Positions 1 through 11,500 of a stretch of 64,000 nt of DNA are shown piece by piece. The DNA lies in contig NC_068569.1 of NCBI RefSeq assembly GCF_025698545.1, forward strand, positions 14,942,001 to 15,006,000. The letters are read 5' to 3'. The DNA is from Gossypium raimondii (Eukaryota; Streptophyta; Magnoliopsida; Malvales; Malvaceae). The notes beneath the pieces are model-generated. The model was not told where the DNA came from and made no database searches. It saw only the letters and a program-made list of their open reading frames with translations. Position numbers and translations under genes: made by a program. The number at the start of each line of letters is the position of its first letter. The stretch's first letter is position 1.

Positions 1-1900
1 GGAAATATTTTTTTAGAACAACAAATGTCTTATTAATCACATCTCAAATCATTGAATGTCTCAATTTAAAGAGCTCATGAGTTGTCTATGGTTCTTTTGT
101 TTGGAACCATTCTCTCAAATGGTATCATATCCTACAATATGGTGCAAGAAAATCTATTGTATTTAGATTCACAGTTCAAATAATTTATAACCTTAATTAT
201 AAAAATTTATAAAAATTATTTTGGAGAAAGACTTATGTTATATCCCTCATTGCAGTAGGTAAATTAAGTACAAATAAATAATATTTATAATATATAATAT
301 TTATAAATAAGTTTTATAAATTATCCAAGAACTTTCATAACACTTCTTATAAATATTTTATAAATAAATTACGATAAAAAATTATAAGACATATTCTTAT
401 GAATTAAGTATATTACTGTTATAATATATAATATTGACACATAAATATATTATATTATACTTTTATAACATGTAAATTATTTTTTCATTCTAAAATAATA
501 TTTTTTTGTTATAACTTTATAAAACATACAAAATATTTTTATAATATATTTTTAAGATTAAAATATAATTTTTTGTCATAACCATTTCAAACACTCATAT
601 GTGTTCATGCTTATCATTTAATTTTTATAAAATGTATAGAAATAGTTTTTTTAAATTAGATTTGAGTGTAATTACTCAAATTATGTTATAATAATAGGTT
701 TTAAAATTAGATTTTGTATAATTATCTGTACTCAAACTTTTTACCATCACATAGCTTCCCAAATAATTGAAAATATAATTGAAGTGCTCTAATTACATTC
801 AAATTGATGGAATTCACAAATTACGATAACTATTCAAATATGTCATCATAATTACAAGTAATTATACCCAAATTTTGCTTTCCAAACACTACTTGGCATG
901 GTTAACTTCAGTTAAAATATTTTTATTTTTAATTATTTGTGATGATTTATTTTGGTTCTTGATTTATTTCGTAGTAATTTTATTTTTTGAATTTTATTTT
1001 ATAATATAGGTTTTGTTTTATGGGTTGATAATGTTTTATGGTATTAATATTTCTAAAGAAATACTTTTCAAGTAAATAAAAATAATCAATTAAAATTTAT
1101 ATATTATTTTTAAAACAAAATTTAAATAATAATAAAATAATATTTATTTTACAAATAAATTTTTTAAATAAAATATAGTTTAACACCGCTCGCGACTGTA
1201 ACTTGTGAACCAAATATTGCTCATATGTTATTGTTTAAATCTATTTTAGATTTTTTTTCTCGGCCCTATTATTTTATATTTTTCAAAAAATTAAACTACA
1301 ATAATAACTAAATTAGTATTTTCAAATTATCAAATTTTAACTTTATAAATACTTGAACTAAATCTTAAATTTGATCAAAGTAAGAAACTCACATATTTTA
1401 TGTATTGAATAATAATTGATAAGCCCCAAGATGGTACGAACCTAATATCTAAATATAACTTTTAAGGATCTCAATCTTTTAAATAGGGTACGATCTTCGA
1501 TCTAGATATGAAATAATTTTAGAATTCATGATCATTATCCATCCACCTAATGGATCTACATAACACAAAAATTCCCAGTGAATACATTGGAAAACAAAAA
1601 ACCAACTAGGGTAAAACGCTCGCATTTTATTTGATGCTTCACCAGTCACCACCAAAAAGCCACATAAGTACGCAAAATAACAGGATAGATAAGAGGTACT
1701 AACATGAACTACAGTAGGAAATTCTGGTTTTTAGTTAGAGGTGTTTATGAGAACTGTAAAATTAACCATACAGCACCAATTTTTTAATAATATAGAAGTA
1801 ATCTTAAGCCGAGTCACACTCTTGCCTATGCAATGGGAGGTTTCACTTTCTAGCATTATTATTTTCAAACACTCTACTCACAAATTTGGGTTGATTGTGC
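1..1900. other. AT-rich intergenic DNA, no gene seen
   Basis: This stretch is strongly AT-rich, with many short runs of A and T and no open reading frame resembling a protein I know. The last few hundred bases before 1935 probably hold the 3' UTR of the minus-strand prostaglandin E synthase 2-like gene. I see no clear terminal inverted repeats or long direct repeats. Confidence 0.6.
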
Positions 1901-1934
1901 TGGGACTTCTATTCCAGCACCCAAAATTGTTCTC

Positions 1935-4705
1935 TTACTCCTTAATTCTAGCAGACTCTCCCACAGCATTTTCCATCCGACCATACCATTCACCGATACG
2001 TGTATGTTCCACCATATCTTTACCGGATGTTAGATATCGGATAGGCCTTAGAACACCAAAAACAGCAAGGTCAGCCAAATTGGGTTTTGAACCACCTGCT
2101 AATAGAGATTACACTGAGACGTTAATGGTTTGTGAATAAAACATTTCATATATTTTGCCAAAAACACACTAGATTGCATATGACTGTTAACTAAAACACA
2201 CCAAGATAATGCCGGCCGTCCAAAGCATCCACCCACGTTTCAGCAGCTTCATACAAGGCTGCTCTCTCATCAGTAATGTTGTGCTTCTTCTTCAGTTTCT
2301 TTGAGACAAAATACATAGCTGCTGCCCCAGCATACTTTGCTACCAACCTCTCTGTGAAACTGAAATTGCCTACATTTATCAGAAAACAACATAAATTAAA
2401 GATGAATAGCAGAATACCATCCTTTCTCTCATCATTTTAAAAGTTTTTAGAGCAAGAAGCACACAAAAAATATTACGTTCCCTACAATTTAAACAAATAA
2501 TAGTAGTACAAGTAATCGACTAAAGAGAACCCACTACCCAGCATGACCGACATTGACAAGAAAAAATATTTATTTGAAATAGTAGAAAACAACATGATGC
2601 TAAATGAGGTTCAAATACCAAAACCTGCAAAGCAAAGCATTGCCCATCAATCTCAACAACAACCATGAATTAACAAAGTTCTGACTTCATTCAAAGTTAA
2701 TTATAAACCTAGAGTCAATAACACCAAACTGCCGATAGCTGTAAATATCCTTCCATCCATTCCACCTAGTTAATCTTTATTCCCAGCAACTAAAATTTGT
2801 GAAAGAAATAAAATAACACTTGCAACCAAAAATGGTAGCACAAATATAAAAGTCTAACATATCTTCCATCTATATTAAATACAAATAAATCTTTGAATGT
2901 AGAGGAAAAGTTTATCTTACCATGAGTGGTGATATAATCAAATGATTCAAGTGCCTCAGAAGTACTTCGATATATATTTGGTGATAAAACATGCACCAAG
3001 TGATTATCCACCCACCTACATTATGGTATCACCATAAATTATAATGAAAGCCTGACTCCATATTGATGGTAAATCAACAATGATGAGAAAATTAATCAAA
3101 ATAGGAGTAACATGAATTTTGTCTAAAAATTTGATAGACTCTTCCTCTCACAAATAATTGGCAATCTTCACAGATGTCCTCTAAATAAAACAGTAGCAAC
3201 TTTTGTAATCTAATATGATGAACAATCAGAGATGCATAGGAACATACTCACGCCATTTCTTCTCTTCACCATCAGGAATGGAGCTATCGGGGTTGATCCT
3301 ATGAAAAAGCTTATCAATTATATCTGGAACACAAATAAAGAATGCTAATGTTAACTTATAAGGTGAAAATATATGTAACTATCAAAACACAGTAGACAAT
3401 TGATTGAGAGAGAGCAAATAACCAGAAGAATCAACCATCTGTTCACCGTCAACTTTAAGTATAGGCACCTTCTTATAATCAGACCACTTTATCTCCTTTT
3501 TGCTGATGGGATTGACTTCCACAATTTTATATGGAATGTTATAATAATCCAAAAATGCTGTAATAAAGAACAAAAAGTTTAATCAAATGAATTACAGAAA
3601 AAAAAATGAAGGGAAATAAAATAACTCAAATAAATGGGGATCAAATGAAAATTAAATTCACTTCACTTCATCTCAGAATGAGTTTATGGTAAACCATTAC
3701 AGTGTCTGACTAATAAATAATCACGTGCAAAATGGATGGCCTGTCACTCTTTAAGATTCTGAACAAAGCAAAACACATATTCCACCGATTACAAGAAACT
3801 TAAGAAGTTCATTTATTCCTAAACAACATAACAAAATCACACGTATTGATATGCTTTAGTTCCAAGACTTCATACCAACTAAGCTATCTGATCAACACCA
3901 CAATTCAGCATGTTATCACTATCTCAACTGTCTAGACCCCTTTACAATCATCAATCAAATAAAGCTTTATATATTCATCAGAAAAGAAAGGTTAATGAAA
4001 AGAAAAACGAAGTTAAAACCAAAGTCGTCTAGCGGTCCTTTTTCTCACACTCAAATTTTACAAGGCATATTGGTAAAATAAGCCTGAAACTATGAAAATG
4101 TGTCATTTTAGATATTACGGCCAATTAAACCGTCAAAATAGTTAGAAAGCTTAACAAAAGGATATGACCATAATTACACAATTTATATAATTCAATATAA
4201 AAAAGCTAACTTTATGTTCATGCTTATTTTAAACTGAAGTCCACCCTCCATTTTTTTGAACTTATTCTTCACAAGAAACTCATTTCTATTAAGAAATCAA
4301 AGGAAAAAAAATCCAGGAAACGAGGATAGTATCTTAATATGGAATTCGCTCCGAAACAGAGTGATTTTATTTACCTTTAACCTTGTTACAAAAAGGGCAA
4401 GCTTCATACTGGTAGAGAACGACTTCCTTGGGGAGGAACTTTTCAGAGCGAGGCTTCTCCTTAGCAAGAGCATCTTGAGCCAAAGACGATGCTGCCACAG
4501 AAAACAACATGGTCCCCGCAACCCTGCGCACGAGGGAAGGACGCGACAGCCCTAATCGATCAGCGAGTTTCTGCGAGAAAATATGAGAATTTAACGATGA
4601 AGAAGAGCATGTACTCATCAACGCCGCTTGAGCCAGCCGTTTCTCAACGGCGCCGCCACAGGTTAAGGCTCTGCCGACGGTAGCGAGTCCGTTGACTCTT
4701 CTCAT
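1935..4705 (-). CDS. Prostaglandin E synthase 2-like protein (glutaredoxin/GST fold), 6 exons
   Basis: Exons read on the minus strand are 4705-4375, 3557-3423, 3323-3248, 3015-2921, 2369-2202 and 2095-1935, giving about 321 residues, a normal length for plant members. The N-terminal 110 residues look like an organelle presequence with a short hydrophobic stretch (AGTMLFSVAASSLAQ). A thioredoxin-like domain follows, with the redox motif CPFC in YEACPFCNKVKAFLDYYNIP and the cis-Pro region KKVPILKVDGEQMVDSS. The C-terminal half is an all-helical GST-like domain ending GESARIKE. An upstream in-frame ATG at 4786 exists, but MRRVNGLATVG at 4705 fits the family better. In animals the family isomerises PGH2 to PGE2 or binds haem; plants do not make PGE2 in the same way, so the true substrate is unknown. 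It is divergent from the next gene, with 558 bp between the two ATGs. Confidence 0.9.
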
Positions 4706-4800
4706 GGTTGCAAATCGAAATAGCGATGTCGATGTATGTTCTAGTTTCCAGAACTTCTCGAATTCCCCCTGTTCTTGGTTAAACACTTAAACCACTAAGG

Positions 4801-4810
4801 TTTAGGGTTT
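4801..4810 (-). promoter_or_regulatory. Telo-box (AAACCCTAA type) upstream of the PGES2-like gene
   Basis: On the minus strand the sequence reads AAACCCTAAA about 95 bases upstream of the ATG at 4705. Telo-boxes of this form are common in promoters and leaders of plant housekeeping and translation genes. The function here is inferred from the motif and its position only. Confidence 0.45.
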
Positions 4811-5033
4811 AAGTTTGGTCTACGTGGCATTTGCTATGTCCACGAAACAAAACGACATCGCTTGATGATACTAAAGACTAAAAGTCTAAAACGAAAAGTC
4901 AATTCCAAATTGAATACGTGACTGAAATTGGATTACCAAAACGACCAAAAAGAACATTAAAATTTCAACGAAGAGGCTTGTAATGCATGCCAAGCGAGGA
5001 GGGTATTATCGGTCGATCACTAATTTTTCACGC

Positions 5034-5108
5034 TATATATAGCCGTCCTCTTTTCCTATGTTTTAAGAGATTTCAAAGACCTTAGCCGTCTGTCAAAAAA
5101 AACCCTAG
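5034..5108 (+). promoter_or_regulatory. TATA box and telo-box of the 5.3 kb gene
   Basis: TATATATAG lies at 5034-5042 and an AAACCCTAG telo-box at 5100-5108, both upstream of the ATG at 5264. The leader of about 190 bases between them and the ATG is pyrimidine-rich. Together with the telo-box at 4801-4810 on the other strand, this suggests a compact divergent promoter region. Confidence 0.5.
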
Positions 5109-5263
5109 CCGTAGTCCTCTTGGTTTTTAGGTTTCTTTCTAGGAGAGAGAGTTCTGTATTATTTTTTAGTTCGTAAGTTTTTTCGTATACTGAACAATCT
5201 TTTGTTACCGATTCATAAATTTCTCGAGGAAGTTCTTGGGATTTCGAAAAGAAAAAGCCGATA

Positions 5264-6675
5264 ATGTCTCGGTGTTTTCCTTACCCGCCTCCAGGATATT
5301 TAAGGCAGGGGTTTGCTGAATCCATTAAGGTTCGTTGAGCAAAAGTATTTGGTTTTCACTTTTGTTGCTCAACTGCATGCGTTTGTGGTAGTTGAATATG
5401 ATTTGGGTTTGTGGTTTTTTTTCAATTGGAATAAGTTAAGTTATATTAAAGGAATCGCTTGAATGACTGTTGTTACTCTGTAATTATGGATTAGAAAGAT
5501 TTGTACAAATAACACTTCCAGGTGTCTAAATAAATTTGTAGATAAGTCTGAAGCCTTGAATTTGATTTTGATTTCTTTGTATGGATGTGATTGATTATCT
5601 CCGTAATTTTATACTCTTTTAACTGGGACGAGAGTTTATTACTTGTGTACCCTGTTTGTCCAGCGTGTTTGAATTCAATTTCTGATTGATCTCTGATAGA
5701 ACGCTATATCAATTTAAAAATGTCCCAAACTTCCATGGTTAAAAATCATGATTCTTTGGTCATCCATTGCCCCGTCATCTAAATTTCATATTATGTTGTG
5801 CAATAAAGCTCGAGAAAGAGAAGGTACCGTCCAAAAGAGAACAGAGATTACACAAGAGAAGTGAGAAGAAGCAGAAAAAGAAGGAAAGAGAAAGAAAGGA
5901 TAAAACTCACGGTCTCACCAAGAAATTTAAGCATGATGATTCCCTAAATGTCTATAAAGATGACCAATTGGAGAATAGTGATCTTACCGAAGAACATGGG
6001 CCACCTGTTTGCTACACATCTGATGGCAGCCAAAACAGCAACAAGAGGAAAAGGGAAACTTTATTCTCTAGTGAAAGCAGGGTTAATGGTAAGTTTTGTT
6101 CATTGATTAATCAGAGAGGTTGTACTTGCTTATTGGTTCGTTAGAGGAATGTATGTACAGGTATTTGGAATTTTAATTGTTATATTTTTCAATGAACAGA
6201 TAATGCCTTAAAGATACGGTTTACCTTGAAAAAGCCTTGTCAATCTGCTGCATCTCTTAGTGAAGAAACAGTCTCTACCTCTGTGAGGTCGGATTCCACT
6301 CGAGAGCAATGTTCATCTTGGAGTATAAAAGCTAATACAGTTACTCATGTGCCTGAACAAAATCTATGGCACAATGATGAAAGGAGAGCACAAATTCCCT
6401 CTTCCGAAACTTCAGTGCGTGACAGTGAGATGCAGAAGGCTGCATTGCCATATGAAAGCTTGATCGAGGGTTGGATGCCACCTCTCGTTGAGCTAAATGA
6501 TGACAGCGGTGATAACTGGCTTTTTAAGGTCAAGCAGCAAGGACAAACGGCCGCTAAAACATCTAAAGTTGACAGTGGTGTTACTACTTGTCGTGGTTGT
6601 GCAACTTCATGGCCAAGTGCTCAGTTTGTTTCTGAGGCTGATATTTATGCACTGCCTTATACCATTCCATTTTGA
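5264..6675 (+). CDS. Small lysine-rich plant protein of unknown function, 3 exons
   Basis: Exons are 5264-5329, 5809-6088 and 6200-6675, coding for about 273 residues. The protein starts MSRCFPYPPPGYLRQGF. It continues with a highly charged Lys/Arg/Glu segment (residues about 23-60, such as KKQKKKERERKDK) that could be a nuclear localisation signal and coiled helix, has a Ser-rich middle, and ends DIYALPYTIPF. The MSRCFPYPPPGY start and the ALPYT(I/V)PF end are conserved features of a plant-specific family; members at Arabidopsis At1g75860 and At1g20100 have been labelled 'DNA ligase-like', but I see no ligase KxDG motif here, so that name should not be trusted. Its place next to VPS35 matches the Arabidopsis gene order. 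A nuclear role is inference from composition. Confidence 0.82.
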
Positions 6676-6679
6676 TTGT

Positions 6680-8575
6680 TATAGCAATCTGACAACAGCA
6701 CTTAGTGGAGGGTAGTTTTTTCCTCCTCCACAATGAGCGCGACCCTAATTCTTTTAATCAGTTTCCTAAAGTTTGTATTGAAGAGCAGAAAGGCGAGATT
6801 GGGCTACAATCCCGACCTGTGACACAATTTTGTTTGTTGGCCAAACACTAGCATGTATCATTTTATAAAATTTCTAATTGGAAATAGGATTTCCACCGAA
6901 GATACTCTCTGCTTGCTTTTCTGACATTTGAATTGTATATGTTTCGTGTTCATTTCTAATAAGGTTAGTAAAGCTCAATTTGATTAAAAAATTAAAAAAT
7001 TTAAATTTTGAGTTATTTGAATTGTTTGAGTTGAGTTGAATTTTATAATTTAAATAATTTGAATAATAGATTGGTATAAATAATTTTTGGTCTTTGTTAA
7101 TTTTGAAAATAAATAAATTGGTGTCTTTTAATAAAAATTATAAATGGAATTTAAAATATTTTTTAAAAATTGAAATAATTTTAAAATTTAAAATATTTAT
7201 AAAAAATCAATTTTGAATTTAAAAAATTATAGAAATTTCTAAAGATATAATTTTTTAAAATTTTAAAATAATAATTTTGAAACTTAATGTTTCAAATTTA
7301 TTATTTAATTTTTATCTGAAAAATATTTTAAATATATATTCTCAAATTTATGTGTTCTAACATGAAGTAAGTTATTCTATAATAATAGTTTTATTTAGCA
7401 TGTTTAATTTTTTAATTTAATTTAAATAATTTTACTCGACTCAATTTCAATTTTATTTCATTCAATTTAAAAAAACTAAATTAAATTAATAAAATAACTA
7501 AATTAATTTAAAATTTTTCATTTAATTTGATTAAGTATGACAAGATGCTTGTATGCTATTTTTATGTTACAAACTCTACGTAACTTGACCATGGTATTAC
7601 GTAAGTGGAGAATTTTGGCATTGTCTCCCATTGCATAAGGTGTTTTCTTTTTCTAAATATAAAATGTCAAATTTAAACATGTTGTGAAGTGTATGTACGA
7701 GGATAATAATTGTATATCTAAAATAAATATTATAAAAAGACGGAAATTTTTCTAGAAGTAAATTCATTAAACAAGCTATGGCATTTCTTATTGATTTCAT
7801 TTTATAACTAATTTTCTGTTGCACACATAATCATAAATAATATTAATTTTATATTGTAAAATTTTTATAAAAATATGAACCTTCAGATCTTTGGGTTTCT
7901 ATTCACAGAAGTTAATAGAGACATTAAGGTGGGTGATTCAAAGTTTTGAGAGTAGAGGGATGATTAATGCCAGATGCTGAAGAAGTATCATTTTTAATCC
8001 GCTACATGAGGGAAAATTAATCCGTATTTGGTTGCGTAATTCTTGAATGCAAGAATTTTCTACATGAGCGTGAGAACATTAAAATCTAATGCCTCCAAAA
8101 TCCAAACAAAGAAGCTTATAAGTTTGCTAAAATGTTCTGTATTTTGATTACATTAAGATTTGAGATGTTCAACCATATTATGTTTCTTGATTAGTGATTA
8201 ATAAAATATGTTGATTTTTTAAAAGTAAATTATCAAAGTGAAGTACTCATTTTTCTAATATGATCTTGAAACAGTTTACAAAATAATTGAAAATTTTAAC
8301 ATAGTCCCGCTAAGCCAGATGTCTTTCTGAAAAGCCCATTGTTAATGGTCTAGGGCTTAACTCAATTGGACTCCAATCGGGTATTTCCCCCTCAGTGCCT
8401 TGAATCTTCAACGGGTCACTGGGGGGAAGTAATTAACTTAGTCTAAAAGGAATCAACCCTTGGTTTTTTCTTCTCCTTTTGGTTCAAGTGAGAAGACCGT
8501 GCGGACGTTGGTCACGCTCACGTTGAAAGTCTCGAGCAGCTCCACCGGAGCAGGAACATAGAGTGAGGGGGATAG
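6680..8575. other. Intergenic DNA with an AT-rich repeat-like block
   Basis: Bases 6680 to about 6950 probably form the 3' UTR of the upstream gene. From about 6964 to 7540 the DNA is extremely AT-rich, with related motifs in opposite orientation at the two ends (TCAATTTGATTAAAAAATT on the left; TTTCATTTAATTTGATTAAG on the right) and repeated GAGTT/AACTC words, as in a decayed MITE. The rest, up to the VPS35 start, holds no recognisable gene; its last 100 bases are the VPS35 leader. Confidence 0.4.
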
Positions 8576-8576
8576 A

Positions 8577-11500
8577 ATGTTGTTAATCGGAGCAGAGGAC
8601 GAAGAGAAATGGCTGGCGGAAGGGATCGCTGGTATTCAGCACAACGCTTTTTACTTGCATCGAGCTTTGGTATCTCCTAAATTTCACTGTCTCAACTTGA
8701 ATTTGAGCTCATCACGATCTCCAATCCTCTTCCATTGGTACTAACTTGGATCGATCTTATTTCAGGATTCCAATAATCTTAGAGATGCTCTCAAGTACTC
8801 CGCTCAGATGTTATCAGAGCTCCGGACCTCCAAACTCTCTCCTCAAAAATATTACGAACTTTGTAATTCTACCTTTTCCTTTTCTTTTTTTGTTCTTTTG
8901 ATTGATGCAGTTGAGTGTGTTTGAATTTTCAGACTGTTTATGTAATTTTATGTATTTGCTATTGGGATTCCAGATATGCGAGCTTTCGATGAATTGAGGA
9001 TATTGGAGATGTTCTTTAAAGATGAAAGCAAACACGGTGTCTCTGTGGTTGATCTGTACGAGCTAGTTCAACATGCCGGCAATATTTTGCCTAGATTGTA
9101 AGTGATTATTCGTATAATATATATATATCATTTCCAAATTTTTGACATTTCAAGGCATGCATTTCCATTCTTTGTAGCTACAATTCTTTCCCGTAACTGT
9201 AGTACCTTACACTAAAATTGGACTCTAGAACTTATATGGAAGAAACTGTGACATTCTGGTTCATATAATTAAGCTCCAAATAGTTAAATTGTCTTATGAA
9301 TATGGCTATTCTCAAATGTTAGACCTCCATTGTCATTTTGGAAATCTATCAGGTATCTCCTATGCACGGTAGGATCTGTCTATATCAAATCTAAGGAGGC
9401 TCCTGCGAAGGAACTTCTTCAAGATCTTGTGGAAATGTGTCATGGAGTTCAACATCCCATACGTGGACTTTTTTTAAGGAGTTACCTTGCTCAAATCAGT
9501 CGAGACAAGTTACTAGATATTGGTTCTGATTACGAGGGGTGAGATCTCTTGATTAGCTTTTCTTTTCCTTCCTCTCGAAATGAGTTTCATTTCATAAGAT
9601 GACTGATTCATTGTCTTTGGCTTTGCTGATGGGAATTGATATTTCAATGTTGTTGAACCACTTCCCAAGATATTGTGGTCCTTGTTCATTATTTTTTTCC
9701 TTTCAGTATTTTGGCTGTTTTTTTACATTAGATGGCTGAAATTCATAGTTCTCTATTCAAAAATTTGAAGACAATGAACTAGTTAAAAGTAGCTTTTGCA
9801 CTATTCCATTGTTTGAACTCTGTTAACACTTAGAAACCTGTTTTGTTTTGGCTGTCTTTTGGGCCAAGGAATATATGTTGTATCTCTATGGTAGTGCTGA
9901 ATTTGCTTCAAAGACAATTAACCACTTGCCAGGACATGATTATGTCTTCCTGCAGAGATGCTGACACTGTGATGGATGCTGTGGAATTTATACTGGAAAA
10001 TTTCACCGAGATGAATAAACTTTGGGTGCGAATGCAGCTTGAGGTTTGTTGAATGTCTGTTATCAAGCTTTTTTCAAATATGCAATGCACCAAAGTACAT
10101 GCATGCCTAGAAGTGAAAATATATCATGAGAGCATAAATTTTGGCCATGCAGGTGTCATGGTGCTTGTGATTCATTCATACTCTTTGGTCATCCTGAGTT
10201 GAAGACTTCAATTCCAATTTCTGGTCTGCAGGGACCTGGTAGAGTTAGAGAGAAGCGGGAAAAAGAAAGGAGCGCACTTCAAGAACTTGTAATATCAATA
10301 ATCTAAAATTTTCAATTGGCTAAACTCTGCATCAGTGTGCTTGATGCACATTCGAGGGGAATTCATGCTTCTATATTGAACTTTCTCATTAGGTAGGAAA
10401 AAATCTCCATGTTCTCAGTCAGATAGAAGGGGTGGACCTTGAGATTTACAAAGAAACAGTTCTTCCAAGAGTCTTAGAGCAGGTAATTTTACTTCTTTTT
10501 CCTCTGTTTTCTTTCTCTCTTTAATATAAATTTGAGAGGTCCGTAGCATTAAAGGATTTTATCTGGTTCTTTTGCAGGTTGTCAATTGCAAAGATGATCT
10601 TTCCCAATATTATTTGATGGATTGCATAATTCAGGTGTTCCCTGATGAGTATCACTTGCAGACTCTTGAGATGTTATTGGCAGCTTGCCCCCAGGTCCAG
10701 GTGGGTAATGGAAATGATCTTCTTATTTTATCTTGTGCCTTGCCCTTCCCACTAGGCCACCTATCCTAACATCTCTCAACACAATTTATCTTATGTGCTG
10801 GATAACCTGATTGTTTCCATATAGGAGTTCCCACTCCTGTTTTTCTATCAAGACCTATGTACCTAAACTTTCTCCATGTCCTATAAAGTGAGCATTCATT
10901 GTAGAGTAGCCTGGTAGAGACTGGGTCTCTTAGTGTGTGACCTCCTCCTGTATGGGAGGATCTTGTTAATTAGAACCATTTTGGCTTTCATTTTGTTTTG
11001 TAGTCTTTTTTATTATGAGGCACTAAGCTTGATGAATACATTTTTCTTCTTTTATATCACAGCCAACAGTTGACATCAAGACAGTTTTGTCTCGACTAAT
11101 GGACAGACTGTCAAAGTATGCTGCTTCAAGTGCTGATGTAAGTTATCAGTATATTAACTTTTTCTCTTCCTGCATATGCAAGTTGCTGACAGACCTTTTC
11201 TACATCAGGTATTAACTGAATTTCTACAAGTTGAAGCCTTCACTAAATTGAGCAATGCAATTGAGAAGGTAAATCAACTATTATTCTCACCCTGAAGTTG
11301 CATGGTACCTTGAAACTTATTCCAATGTTATAAAGGAATGATTCTGTTAAAGAATGTAAATGCTTTGACATAATGGAGTCAGATGGTGGCCCCCTGAACT
11401 TAACCGCGGATGTTGACCCCTATCTTGCCCCTTTTTCATTTGTCTACCAGTAAACACCTTCCTTTATTTTTATGCATTTAATGTGGAATAGTGAGTCATT

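Noticed and set aside
1741-2139. Plus-strand open frame of 132 codons
   Set aside because: It is the antisense shadow of the last PGES2-like exon (1935-2095), whose minus-strand translation matches the family.
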